This document shows positions 15,666-24,318 of a stretch of 64,000 nt of DNA, in pieces. The number at the start of each line of letters is the position of its first letter. The first letter of the stretch is position 1. The stretch is from positions 620,001-684,000 of the forward strand of contig NZ_CP192056.1 of assembly GCF_050942215.1 (NCBI RefSeq), in the 5' to 3' direction. The stretch is from Sphaerimonospora sp050942215. Lineage in GTDB: Bacteria > Actinomycetota > Actinomycetes > Streptosporangiales > Streptosporangiaceae. The position numbers were made by a program, and so were the translations under genes. The notes beneath the pieces are model-generated. The model saw nothing but the letters and a program-made list of their open reading frames with translations. It was not told the origin of the DNA and made no database searches.

Positions 15666-16652
15666 TCAGGAAACCCGCGCCGGCAGGCCGAAGGCGGGCA
15701 GGTCCGCCGTGAGGAACGACACCACCTCGGCGATCCGCGGTCCGCACAGGCGCAGAACGTCGAGGCCCGCGGGGAGGTGCACTCCCTGCTCGTCGTCCCA
15801 CAGGTAGGTGCCGAACGCCGGCTGCCCGTTCGCCGTCGCCGGTACGAAGCGCCACCGCCGTTCTCGCAGCGGTCCGTCGAGGAGGAACGCGCGGACCGCG
15901 GCCTGTCCCTGGTACCAGGCGGTCAGCGGCGGCATGGAGTATCGGACGTCATCGGTCAGCATCGCCACGATCGCCTCCACATCCCCGCTCTCCCAGGCGT
16001 CGGCGTAGCGCCGAGCGAGATCGCGTACGGCCCGGTCGCCCAGGGCACGCAGCGTGGCCTGCTGGGTGGCCTCGGGCAGCAGCCTGTCGAGCAGTGCGCG
16101 CGCCCGCTGCAGCGCGCTGTTGACGGCGGCGACGGAGGTGTTCAGGAACCCGGCCGTCTCCTGAGCGGTGAACCCGAGCGCCTGCCGCAGCAGCAGTACG
16201 GCACGCTGCCGGGCGGGCAGGTGCTGCAATGCCGCGACGAAGGCCAGCTCCACGCCCTCCCTGGCCAGGATCTGAGTCTCGGGATCCAGTTCACGCACCC
16301 AGCCCAGCCGGTTCTGCGGGTACGGCTCGACCCAGGCGGCCTCTGTGACCGGCGTCGAACCCGGGCTCAGGTCGGTCGGCAGTTCCCGGCGGCGCCGCCG
16401 CTCCAGCATGGTCAGGCACCGGTTGGTGGCGATCATGTACAGCCATGCGCGCAGCGACCCGCCCCGGTCTTCGAACCGCTCCAGCCCCTGCCAGGCCCGC
16501 ACCAACGTTTCCTGCAGGGCGTCCTCGGCGTCGTGCACCGAGCCCAGCATGCGATAGCAGTGGGCGTGCAACTCGCCGCGCAGCGGCTCGACCAGGAGTG
16601 CGAATGCTTCGGCGTCACCGCCACGGGCCGCGTCGACTCGCTCCGACGGCAT
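15666..16652 (-). CDS. ECF RNA polymerase sigma factor with C-terminal SnoaL-like domain
   Basis: 328 aa. Sigma-70 region 2 is at about residues 15-85 (AHCYRMLGSVHDAEDALQET, RAWLYMIATNRCLTMLERRR) and region 4 at about 135-190 (LPARQRAVLLLRQALGFTAQ, SVAAVNSALQRARALL). A SnoaL-like domain follows to the end. This is the SigJ/SigG-like group, in which the extra domain is thought to modulate activity in place of a separate anti-sigma factor. The start is the ATG at 16652 with AAGGAGGA upstream; the frame stays open far beyond it without sigma character. Targets are unknown. Confidence 0.88.
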   Translation of the reverse strand: MPSERVDAARGGDAEAFALLVEPLRGELHAHCYRMLGSVHDAEDALQETLVRAWQGLERFEDRGGSLRAWLYMIATNRCLTMLERRRRRELPTDLSPGSTPVTEAAWVEPYPQNRLGWVRELDPETQILAREGVELAFVAALQHLPARQRAVLLLRQALGFTAQETAGFLNTSVAAVNSALQRARALLDRLLPEATQQATLRALGDRAVRDLARRYADAWESGDVEAIVAMLTDDVRYSMPPLTAWYQGQAAVRAFLLDGPLRERRWRFVPATANGQPAFGTYLWDDEQGVHLPAGLDVLRLCGPRIAEVVSFLTADLPAFGLPARVS

Positions 16653-16915
16653 GGATTCCTCCTTCACTCCGCGTGCTGACGCCGAGCCGTGATCGTCTCG
16701 TCTGCCGGAGCCGTCGGTGCCGCCAACGGTGGAGAACCCGGAAAAGGAGGGGACTCGACGGTCCGTGAACCGCCACCACGATGAGAATGGCGACACCGAA
16801 CCTACCGAACGCGTGATCTGGATTCGCCGCGCGTGTTGTCGTGGTGGATCAGCCGGAGGCGGTACGGAGGTCGGTATTCCGTTTCGGCGGGTACGTTCCC
16901 AGGAGGGGGAATGCC

Positions 16916-17356
16916 ATGAAGAAGATCTTCGCAGTCGCCGTGTTCGCCACGCTGGCCATGCTGGGCACGACCGCCGCCGCCACGGGCCACGTTCACACGC
17001 ACGCCGGATCGCGGGCCGGGGGGCCGCCTGAGCCGAGGCCGGGCGCGCAGGTCGGTACGGAGGCGCAGCGGCCGGCGAAGGCGCGGCGACAGGTGAGCGA
17101 GGCTCAGTACAAGACCCTCCGCGACCAGTGCCGCTACGCGGATACGAAGGAGGCGCGCGAGCAGTGCCGGGCGGACGTCGCGGACAGATACTGCGTGGGC
17201 AGACCCGATCCCACACTCGACTGCCGCACCTACTCCGGTGTCACCGTCTGCGGGGAGCTGAAGCTGAGCGAGCGTGAGCAGGCCTGCGTCCGCACGTCCG
17301 TACAGGGCGGGATGACCCATCGCCGCGCGGAGGTGGAGTGCTACGCCTTCGACTGA
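16916..17356 (+). CDS. Small secreted cysteine-rich protein
   Basis: 146 aa. MKKIFAVAVFATLAMLGTTA is a Sec signal peptide with likely cleavage near residue 25, followed by a His/Gly/Pro-rich linker. The C-terminal domain has seven Cys (DQC, EQC, RYC, DC, VC, AC, EC) between about residues 85 and 143, probably disulfide-bonded outside the cell. The start is the ATG after AGGAGGGGGA at 16901-16910. I know no family for it; the function is unknown. It diverges from the ECF sigma gene and could be one of its targets. Confidence 0.65.
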   Translation: MKKIFAVAVFATLAMLGTTAAATGHVHTHAGSRAGGPPEPRPGAQVGTEAQRPAKARRQVSEAQYKTLRDQCRYADTKEAREQCRADVADRYCVGRPDPTLDCRTYSGVTVCGELKLSEREQACVRTSVQGGMTHRRAEVECYAFD

Positions 17357-17444
17357 GCGCCGCCGCTGACTCGGGTGGCGAGAAATCAGGCTGAACAACC
17401 AAATTTCGGGTGATCGTGAACTTCGGATGATCTAACCTGCCGGA

Positions 17445-17846
17445 GTGGACGCCAACAGCAGGGGTGCCGCCGATCTCCTGAGGGCGCTGATGCGTACGGC
17501 GGCGCGGTTCAGTGAGACCGGCCGGTCGCTTTCCGACGCCAACTTTCCCCACGTCCGCTGGGTGCCGATCTCGGATCTGGCGGGCCGGGCCGTACGGCTG
17601 GGCCTGGAGCTCGCGCTCCCTGGGCACGAGATCGTCTTCGAGTTGTCGGTCGCGGTGCGGACCGATGGGGGATTCGCGGTGCGGGGTGAGATCGTGCTGG
17701 ACGGCGAGGACGTGTTCCTCGATCTGCCCCCGGCCGAGATCGCCGACGTGGCGGCGTGCACGGCCACGCTGGATCGATACGCGGACGAGCTCATCGCGCC
17801 GGCTCGCGGGCAGGTCGGACGGCTGCTCGAACAGTGCCCGTCGTGA
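17445..17846 (+). CDS. Hypothetical protein, 133 aa
   Basis: Soluble protein without recognisable domain. N-terminal helix (RGAADLLRALMRTAARFSET), then an alternating beta-rich middle (FELSVAVRTDGGFAVRGEIV) and a helical C-terminus. The GTG start at 17445 lies 7 bp after TAACCT, a possible -10, suggesting a leaderless transcript. It converges on the DUF742 gene with a hairpin between them. Confidence 0.55.
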   Translation: MDANSRGAADLLRALMRTAARFSETGRSLSDANFPHVRWVPISDLAGRAVRLGLELALPGHEIVFELSVAVRTDGGFAVRGEIVLDGEDVFLDLPPAEIADVAACTATLDRYADELIAPARGQVGRLLEQCPS

Positions 17847-17880
17847 TCGCGCCGCTTCCGACTCCGCCGGGTCCGGTGGC

Positions 17881-17898
17881 GCGGCCGGTTCAGGCCGC
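17881..17898. terminator. Hairpin between convergent genes
   Basis: A perfect inverted repeat, GCGGCC-ggttca-GGCCGC, sits in the 54-bp gap between the hypothetical gene ending at 17846 and the DUF742 gene ending at 17901. Position and GC-rich stem suit a bidirectional terminator of the U-tract-free type common in actinomycetes. Confidence 0.5.
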
Positions 17899-17900
17899 CG

Positions 17901-18254
17901 TCACAGTGCCTGCAGACCCTGGATCACCTCGCGGAGGATGTGCTCCTGCGGCAGTTGCGCGACGGTCGCCTGCGGGCGGGCCGTGATCAGGCCCTGGTCG
18001 CGCAGGTCGCCCAGGAGGATCCGGACGACGTTCAGCGACAGGTTCAGCTCCCCGGCGATGTCCGCGACCGAGGACGGTGACCGGCACAGGTTGAGGATCC
18101 GCAGATGTTCGGGGGCGAGCCCGGTGGTACGGGCATGGGCCGAGGGGGTGGTCCGAATGATCATCATCATGTCGAAATCGGGCCCCGTCGGGCGGGTCCT
18201 GCCCCGGGTGAGGGTGTAGGGCCGCAGCAGCGGCCCGAAATCCTGTTCCGTCAC
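17901..18254 (-). CDS. DUF742 protein (conservon component CvnC-like)
   Basis: 117 aa winged-helix-like DUF742 protein: GPLLRPYTLTRGRTRP near the N-terminus and PEHLRILNLCRSPSSVADIA, then ELNLSLNVVRILLGDLRDQG. In conservons this protein works with a sensor kinase-like protein, a roadblock protein and a small GTPase near the membrane. Its GTG start overlaps the stop of the kinase gene (GTGA). The roadblock gene that normally lies between the two, and the GTPase normally downstream, are absent. Confidence 0.85.
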   Translation of the reverse strand: MTEQDFGPLLRPYTLTRGRTRPTGPDFDMMMIIRTTPSAHARTTGLAPEHLRILNLCRSPSSVADIAGELNLSLNVVRILLGDLRDQGLITARPQATVAQLPQEHILREVIQGLQAL

Positions 18255-20401
18255 GACTCCTCCTGAGCGCGCTGCCAGCCCGCCTGGAATGAGGAGAACA
18301 CGTCCGCCCGCTCATCGCGCAGTTGTGGTGCGAGGTTGGCCTGCCGTACCCGCCTTGGCAACTCGTTCCTGTCGCCCGATCTGCTGCCCGGTTCGCCGTC
18401 CTTGCCCCGCTCTGCCCGATCGGTGGCGGCGGTGTCAGCGGCCGGTGGTGTGAGCGCGAGCGCGGGGGCGGGATGCGACACCGCGATCGTCTCGATCGAC
18501 AGATCAGGGACCTCGGCCGCCACGATCAGTTCCTTCGGGACGAGCACGACCGCGCTCGTCCCACCATACGGCGAGGGCCGCAGCGAGACACGTACGCCGT
18601 GGCGCTGGGCGAGGCGCGCGACGACGAACAGGCCGAGCCGGTCGCTGTCGGCGAGGTCGAACTCGGGCGCGTCGGCGAGCAGTTCGTTGAGCCGGGCCAT
18701 CTCCTCGGGCGCGATCCCGAGGCCGCGGTCCTCGATCTCCAGCGCGAAGCCCCTGGCGACCATGTCGCCGCGTACCTGGACCCGGGTGTGCGGCGGCGAG
18801 AAGATCGCGGCGTTCTCGATCAGCTCGGCCAGGAGGTGGATGACGTCGGTGACCGCGTTGCCGACCAGGGCGGGGCCGTGCGGCACGATCACGTCGACCC
18901 GCAGGTAGTCCTCGACCTCCTCCACGGCGGCGCGGGTCACGTCGAAGAGATTGACCGAGTCGCGCCAGCCGCGTCCGGGGGCCGCGCCCGAGAGGATGAT
19001 GAGACCCTCGGCGTGCCGCCGCATGCGGGTGGTCAGGTGGTCGATCCCGAACAGCTTCTCCAGGACTTCGGGGTCGGTGACCTCCCGCTCCAGGCTGTCG
19101 AGCATGCGGAGCTGGCGCTGCAGCAGCGACTGGCTACGGCGGGCCAGGTTGAGGAAGACCTTGTTGACGCCCTGGCGCAGCGCGGCCTCCTGGACCGCGG
19201 ATTCGATCGCGGTGCGCTGCACCGAGGCGAACGCCTGGCCGACGTTCTCGACCTCCACGGTCTCGGTGGTCTCGATCATGGGCGGGGTCTCGGCCGCCAC
19301 ATCGACGTCCTCACCGCGCCTGAGGCGGTTGACGATGCGGGGGAGCCGCAGGTCGGCGAGCTCGATGGCGGCTCGCTGGAGCTCGGTGAGCTCGCTGGTG
19401 ATCCTCCTGGCGAACCGGAAGGAGACGAACGCGGTGCCGAGGATCACGATGAGTCCCACGACGCCGATGAGGGCGATGCTGAGGAGGATGCCCTGAGCAC
19501 GTGGGGCCGCCCGGGCGGAGAGGGTCGTGCCGGCCGAGAGGGTGAGATCCTCGAACTTCTTGGACACCCCCTCGCTGATCGTCGGCCAGGAGAGCGCGCT
19601 CGACGGCAGCGGCTTGCCGGGCTTGATCCGGCTCAGGATCTGATCCTCCATGGACACGAACGAGGTGTAGAGGGAGGAGTTGTTCAGCTCGTTGAAGGGC
19701 CGGAGCAGCTCGGCGTCGAGCTGGCCGGTGCCGAGGTTGTAGAGCATCCGCCGCTTGCTGACCATCGCGGCGAAGGCGTCGCGGTCGTCCTGCGTCATGC
19801 GGCCGGCCACCTGGATGCCGGTGAGCAGCGCCGACTGCTGGCTCACCAGCTCATGGCTGCGCACGACCAGGACGACGGCCCTGGTCTGCTCGATCATGTC
19901 GATGTCGGCGGAGACCATGAGGTAGTCGTAGGCCGAGAACCCGACCTCGGCGACCGCGCTGTACTCCTCGATGGCGTTGAGACTGTGGATCGCGTGCCGG
20001 TCGACCCGGTCGCGTAGCTCGTCGAGCTTGCGTGTCCTGTTGATGAGGTCCTGGACCCGGCTCCACACCGCGGGAGGCGTTTCGTCCTTGACGCTCGCCG
20101 ACGAGCGGGCCAGCTCGGCCACCGCCTCGTCGGTCGCCTTGCGCTCCCTGTCGAGCTCGCTCTTGAGCGCGACCGGAGAGTTGAGACAGGCGGCGGTCAG
20201 CAGGCGCTCGCGCTGCAGCTGCTGCAGCACGCCGCCTATGGGCTGTACGACGTTCGTGAAGACGGTCTGGATCCGGAGCAGCTCGACGCCCATCCGGATC
20301 GTGTAGGAGGCGCCGACCCCCCACATCATCACCAGAGCGATGGCCGGTACGAGCAGGATTGCCGTGATCTTGAAGCGAATGGAACGTTTCCGGCCAGCCA
20401 T
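18251..20401 (-). CDS. Nitrate-sensor-like sensor histidine kinase (conservon CvnA-like)
   Basis: 716 aa membrane protein: helix at about residues 12-34, a large extracytoplasmic helical sensor domain to about 300 (of the kind called nitrate/nitrite sensor-like), a second helix at about 305-330, a HAMP-like linker, then DHLTTRMRRHAEGLIILSG in the dimerisation region and an HATPase domain with N-box (ELIENAAIFSPP), G1 (EDRGLGIAPEE) and G2 (RLGLFVVARLAQ). The usual H-box is not obvious, as in other conservon kinases. A Pro/Ala-rich tail follows. The ATG at 20401 has no strong ribosome site. Confidence 0.86.
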   Translation of the reverse strand: MAGRKRSIRFKITAILLVPAIALVMMWGVGASYTIRMGVELLRIQTVFTNVVQPIGGVLQQLQRERLLTAACLNSPVALKSELDRERKATDEAVAELARSSASVKDETPPAVWSRVQDLINRTRKLDELRDRVDRHAIHSLNAIEEYSAVAEVGFSAYDYLMVSADIDMIEQTRAVVLVVRSHELVSQQSALLTGIQVAGRMTQDDRDAFAAMVSKRRMLYNLGTGQLDAELLRPFNELNNSSLYTSFVSMEDQILSRIKPGKPLPSSALSWPTISEGVSKKFEDLTLSAGTTLSARAAPRAQGILLSIALIGVVGLIVILGTAFVSFRFARRITSELTELQRAAIELADLRLPRIVNRLRRGEDVDVAAETPPMIETTETVEVENVGQAFASVQRTAIESAVQEAALRQGVNKVFLNLARRSQSLLQRQLRMLDSLEREVTDPEVLEKLFGIDHLTTRMRRHAEGLIILSGAAPGRGWRDSVNLFDVTRAAVEEVEDYLRVDVIVPHGPALVGNAVTDVIHLLAELIENAAIFSPPHTRVQVRGDMVARGFALEIEDRGLGIAPEEMARLNELLADAPEFDLADSDRLGLFVVARLAQRHGVRVSLRPSPYGGTSAVVLVPKELIVAAEVPDLSIETIAVSHPAPALALTPPAADTAATDRAERGKDGEPGSRSGDRNELPRRVRQANLAPQLRDERADVFSSFQAGWQRAQEES

Positions 20402-20710
20402 AACCCTGTCCGTCCGTGACCCCTCAGTTAATAGTGGCGAAACACTAGCAATCTGGGAGTCGTACTATCCAGGGAAGCTTCTTAACATTTGGGGGACAGT
20501 TCGCGTAATGTCCCGGTTTGCTGTCGGGTATGCCTTGCCGTCCACTTACTCGGGCCGGGGTCATGGCCGTCGCGCGTCGGCGGGCGATCGCCGTACGACG
20601 GCTCCGGGGCAGGTCCGGGCCGGTTCGATGGCATCTCCGGCCTTCCTCGGGACACGGCCTTGCGCCGGTTGGCTTGCGCGGTGCGGCTTCGAGTGGCCAC
20701 AATCGCGCCC
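20402..20710. other. Divergent intergenic region (309 bp)
   Basis: Between the sensor kinase (minus) and a small hypothetical gene (plus). Two short inverted repeats are visible: TAGTG-gcgaaa-CACTA (20432-20447), close to the kinase start, and GGGACA-gttcgcgtaa-TGTCCC (20493-20514). The first ~120 bp are less GC-rich than the surroundings and probably hold the kinase promoter. No convincing gene. Confidence 0.5.
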
Positions 20711-21067
20711 ATGCACGGCAACGCAGTGCCGGATTCCTATGTGTACGTCACCGAAGAAGGTGTGACCCGCCACTACGCTGACGGCAGCGTCGAGGCTCTC
20801 GCCTGGGAAGACGTCGTCGAGGTCAGGGTCGGCGGGCACGTGCCCGCCGACGGCGACGTTTTCATAGTCCTCCTGGACGGTGAGGGGGAGGGCTGTGTCG
20901 TCCCCAAGTCGGCGACCGATGCGAGCTTCCTGACCCGGTTGAGGTATCTGCCGGACTTCGACCTTGATCGGCTGAGCACTGCCGTCGAGAGCGCACATGA
21001 CGAATATGTCGTGGTATGGCGTAGTCCAGAGCCTCCCGCCCCGCTTCCCGATCTCGAATACGACTGA
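20711..21067 (+). CDS. Hypothetical protein, 118 aa
   Basis: The start is the ATG at 20711; codons upstream of it lack coding character. The sequence (SYVYVTEEGVTRHYADGSVE, then WEDVVEVRVGG and a terminal VVWRSPEPPAPLP) is beta-rich and suggests a small PH-like or immunity-type domain, but I recognise no family. The product has no signal peptide or membrane segment. Confidence 0.6.
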   Translation: MHGNAVPDSYVYVTEEGVTRHYADGSVEALAWEDVVEVRVGGHVPADGDVFIVLLDGEGEGCVVPKSATDASFLTRLRYLPDFDLDRLSTAVESAHDEYVVVWRSPEPPAPLPDLEYD

Positions 21068-21695
21068 TCGTCCCTGACTGGGGTGCCATTTCCGATTTGG
21101 TGGTGGGAATTCGGGCACTGTCAGGGGTGCGGTCAAGACATGAATAAGGCTCGCTTTCGTCGTGATTCGGTGCGGTAGCCTCACGGTATCCGCCTGTCCG
21201 AAAGTCGGCCGTGTAATAAAAGCGACGAAGCCGACATAGCGGTTTATGTCGTCTTTATGATTCGCTTCGGTGTGCAGCGTGGTCCGCGTGGCCGGGACGC
21301 CGGAGGTGACCGTGGTTCGGCACGCTCCGTCGGCCTCCGCCGTCCACCGGCCTTCGAGGAGCATGCCCGTCATCTGGCCCGATGTCCGTCGTGGGGGAAA
21401 CGGAGACCGAGACGGACGGTGTCCGGAAGCCGCATCGGTTCTTCTCGCTCCGGCCCCGACCCGTTGGCGCGCTCGGATTTTCGTCGTCCGGGAATTCTTG
21501 AATCGGACCTCTTTCTCGGGTTTCGGACGATCGGCTCGCGGTCGATTTTGGATGCATGGCCACATTCCATACTCATGGGTTGTTCTTTAGTATCAGCTTG
21601 AAGCGCCGGCTCCAATGTGAACGAGACTTGGGTCAACCTGAGGGGCGATAGGGGCGTCAATCTCGCGGAAGGTCCGGCGGCGAGGGGCGTGGTAA
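21068..21695. other. Long untranslated region before the polysaccharide locus (628 bp)
   Basis: No supported gene: the open frames here lack ribosome sites and family character. GC content falls in parts. A hairpin with 7-bp arms, CGACATA-gcggtt-TATGTCG (21232-21251), is enclosed by AGCGA (21221-21225) and a complementary TCGCT near 21262, giving a nested stem-loop. Promoter and leader of the sugar-transferase gene at 21696 probably lie here. No known riboswitch class was recognised. Confidence 0.45.
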
Positions 21696-23162
21696 ATGGA
21701 AATGCGACTGGGATCGCCCGATCCTGCTGTCGTCACCGACATCATCCGCGCGCGCCGGTCACAGCGCGCGCCCGCTGCACGTCACACCCGGCTGCTGGTG
21801 ATCGGCGACCTGGTCTGTGCCTTCGTCGCGCTGGCGACCGTCGTGCTGACCCGGGTCGGCCTCGGGCAGTTCATCCCGATCGAGGACTTCCTGCTCGGGC
21901 TGGCCCTCACCATCATGTGGCCGGGGGTCATGGCACTCGTGGGGGCCTACGGCGGTAAGACCCAGGGCGAGGGAGCGGAGGAGTTCCGCGTCGTCACGCA
22001 GGGAGGAATGGGTCTCATCGCCGCGACCGCGATCGGGGCCTACGCGACCCAGGCCACCGTGGCGAGAAGCTACGTGATGGCCATGATGCCGCTCGCGACC
22101 TTGATCACCCTGGTGTTCCGCCACCGGATGCGCAGGCGACTGCACCGGCTGCGGGCCCGAGGCGAGCGCCTGCGCCGGGTGGTGGCGGTGGGACACCCCG
22201 CATCCGTTCTCGATCTGGTCGCGCAGTTCCGGCGGCAGCCGTACCACGGCATGCGGGTCGTCGCCGCGTGCCTGCCGTCCGGCGACCCCCGACTGTGTCG
22301 TGAGGTGGGCGGGGTGCCCGTGCTGGGGGACTTCGACGATGTCCCCGCCGTCGTCGACAAGGCCGAGGCCGACGCCGTCGCCGTGCTCGCCTGCCCGGAA
22401 CTGGACGGTGCGGCCCTGCGGCGGCTCGCCTGGGGAATCGAGCCCAGGGGCACCGATCTGTTCGTGGCCTCTGCGCTCATGGACGTCGCCGGGCCGCGGA
22501 TCGGGATCCGGCTGGTGGCCGGCATGCCGCTGCTGCATGTCGAGCATCCCGACATCGACGGCATCCGCCAGGTCGTCAAGAGCGCGTTCGACAAGGTCAT
22601 GGCGGCGTTGGTGCTGGCGGTCGTGGCCGTGCCGATGCTCACCATCGCCGTCGTCATCCGGACCACCAGCCCGGGCCCGGCCCTGTTCCGTCAGAGACGG
22701 GTCGGCCGTCACGGCAGGGAGTTCCACATGCTGAAGTTCCGCACCATGGTCGCGGACGCCGAGCGGCTCAAACAGACGCTCTTCGACAGAAACGAGTCCG
22801 ACGGTGTGCTGTTCAAGATTCGGAACGATCCAAGGATCACCCGGGTCGGCGCCCTGCTCCGCCGCTACTCCCTGGACGAGCTGCCGCAGCTGCTCAACGT
22901 GCTGCGCGGCGAGATGTCACTGGTCGGCCCGCGTCCGCCGCTGCCCGTCGAGGTCGAGCGGTACGGCGCGGACGTGCGCCGTCGCCTCGTGGTCAAACCG
23001 GGGATGACCGGGCTGTGGCAGGTGAGCGGGAGATCGGACCTGACGTGGGAGGAGTCGGTCCGGCTCGACCTGCGCTATGTGGAGAACTGGTCGCTCATGC
23101 TGGACCTGCAGCTGCTGTGGAAGACCTGGTCGGCGGTCACCCGCGGGGAAGGCGCCTACTGA
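21696..23162 (+). CDS. Polyprenyl glycosylphosphotransferase (initiating sugar transferase)
   Basis: 488 aa. The N-terminal half has four to five transmembrane helices and a CoA-binding-like domain; a further helix at about residues 295-315 precedes the bacterial sugar transferase domain. The latter shows TSPGPALFRQRRVGRHGREF, MLKFRTM, RRYSLDELPQLLNVLRGEMS, LVGPRPPLP and a terminal PGMTGLWQVSGRSDL. It transfers a sugar-1-phosphate to undecaprenyl phosphate, the first step of lipid-linked polysaccharide assembly. The sugar is not predictable. It heads the locus and overlaps nothing; the next ATG is 1 bp after its stop. Confidence 0.93.
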   Translation: MEMRLGSPDPAVVTDIIRARRSQRAPAARHTRLLVIGDLVCAFVALATVVLTRVGLGQFIPIEDFLLGLALTIMWPGVMALVGAYGGKTQGEGAEEFRVVTQGGMGLIAATAIGAYATQATVARSYVMAMMPLATLITLVFRHRMRRRLHRLRARGERLRRVVAVGHPASVLDLVAQFRRQPYHGMRVVAACLPSGDPRLCREVGGVPVLGDFDDVPAVVDKAEADAVAVLACPELDGAALRRLAWGIEPRGTDLFVASALMDVAGPRIGIRLVAGMPLLHVEHPDIDGIRQVVKSAFDKVMAALVLAVVAVPMLTIAVVIRTTSPGPALFRQRRVGRHGREFHMLKFRTMVADAERLKQTLFDRNESDGVLFKIRNDPRITRVGALLRRYSLDELPQLLNVLRGEMSLVGPRPPLPVEVERYGADVRRRLVVKPGMTGLWQVSGRSDLTWEESVRLDLRYVENWSLMLDLQLLWKTWSAVTRGEGAY

Positions 23163-23163
23163 G

Positions 23164-24318
23164 ATGACGGCCGCCCCCTTGAATGCCCCACAGCGAAAAG
23201 CGGCGCAGCGAAAAGCCGCGCAGCGGGAAGAAGCGCAGCGGAAAACACCGCGGATGAAGGCGCTCGTGCTCGCCGGCGGCTCCGGCACCCGTCTGCGGCC
23301 CATCACCCACACCCGGGCCAAGCAGCTCGTCCCGGTGGCCAACAAGCCCGTCCTGTTCTACGGGCTGGAGTCGATCGCGTCCGCGGGTGTCCGGGACGTC
23401 GGCATCGTCGTGGGGGACACCCACGCCGAGATCGAGGCCGCCGTCGGCGACGGCTCCGCTTTCGGGCTCCGGGTCACCTACCTCCGCCAGGAGGCGCCCC
23501 TCGGGCTGGCGCACGCCGTGCTGATCGCCCGCGACTATCTGGGCGACGACGACTTCGTGATGTATCTCGGCGACAACTTCATCGTCGGCGGGATCGACGG
23601 GCTGGTCGAACGCTTCCGGTCGCGGCGGCCGAGCGCGCAGATCCTGCTGACCCGGGTCTCCGATCCGAGCCAGTTCGGGGTCGCCGAGCTGGACGGCCAG
23701 GGGCGGGTCGTCGGCCTGGAGGAGAAGCCCCGCACGCCCAAGAGCGATCTGGCGCTGGCCGGCGTCTACCTCTTCGGCCCCGAGATCCACGAGGCGGTGG
23801 CCGAGCTGAAACCGTCGTGGCGCGGCGAATTGGAGATCACCGATGCCATCCAGTGGCTCATCGAGTCGGGCCGGGCCGTCGAGCCCACGCTGATCTCCGG
23901 CTACTGGAAGGACACCGGCAACGTCGCCGACATGCTGGAGGTCAACCGGCTCGTGCTCGAGTCCCTGGAGACGCGGTCGGACGGCGACGTGCACGACTCC
24001 GAGCTGATCGGCCGGGTCGCGGTCGAGCCCGGCGCGACGGTGCGCCGCTCCCGCGTCGTCGGTCCCGCCGTCATCGGCGCGGGGACCCTGATCAGTGACT
24101 CCTACATCGGCCCGTTCACCTCGATCGCCGGAGACTGCCGGATAACCGGCAGCGAGATCGAGTATTCGATCGTCCTCGCCCGTGCCTCCATCGACGGCGT
24201 CCGCAGGATCGAGGCCTCGTTGATCGGTCACGACGTCGAGGTCACCCCCGCCCCCAACACCCCGCGAGCTCACCGGCTGGTGCTCGGCGATCACAGTAAG
24301 GTCCAGATCTCCTCATGA
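23164..24318 (+). CDS. Glucose-1-phosphate thymidylyltransferase, long type with beta-helix C-terminus
   Basis: 384 aa. The catalytic domain starts MKALVLAGGSGTRLRPITHT, with AKQLVPVANKPVLFYGLESI and LGDNFI. It should make dTDP-glucose (RmlA-like, closest in layout to the long StrD type). Residues after ~280 form a left-handed beta-helix. The ATG at 23164 couples to the upstream stop; the ATG at 23254 is where related enzymes usually begin. The extra 30 residues contain four five-residue repeats (QRKAA type) encoded by four 15-bp tandem units. The longer form is listed; the shorter is a real alternative. Confidence 0.85.
   Translation: MTAAPLNAPQRKAAQRKAAQREEAQRKTPRMKALVLAGGSGTRLRPITHTRAKQLVPVANKPVLFYGLESIASAGVRDVGIVVGDTHAEIEAAVGDGSAFGLRVTYLRQEAPLGLAHAVLIARDYLGDDDFVMYLGDNFIVGGIDGLVERFRSRRPSAQILLTRVSDPSQFGVAELDGQGRVVGLEEKPRTPKSDLALAGVYLFGPEIHEAVAELKPSWRGELEITDAIQWLIESGRAVEPTLISGYWKDTGNVADMLEVNRLVLESLETRSDGDVHDSELIGRVAVEPGATVRRSRVVGPAVIGAGTLISDSYIGPFTSIAGDCRITGSEIEYSIVLARASIDGVRRIEASLIGHDVEVTPAPNTPRAHRLVLGDHSKVQISS
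23191..23250 (+). repeat. Four 15-bp tandem units at the 5' end of the thymidylyltransferase gene
   Basis: Units 23191-23205, 23206-23220, 23221-23235 and 23236-23250 follow the pattern cagcgaaaagcggcg and encode QRKAA, QRKAA, QREEA, QRKTP. They lie between the coupled ATG and the conserved Met. Expansion or contraction keeps the frame. Confidence 0.85.

Noticed and set aside
21257..21601. Open frames of about 100 codons on both strands before the first polysaccharide gene
   Set aside because: No ribosome site, no homology-like motifs and lower GC; treated as leader/intergenic DNA.
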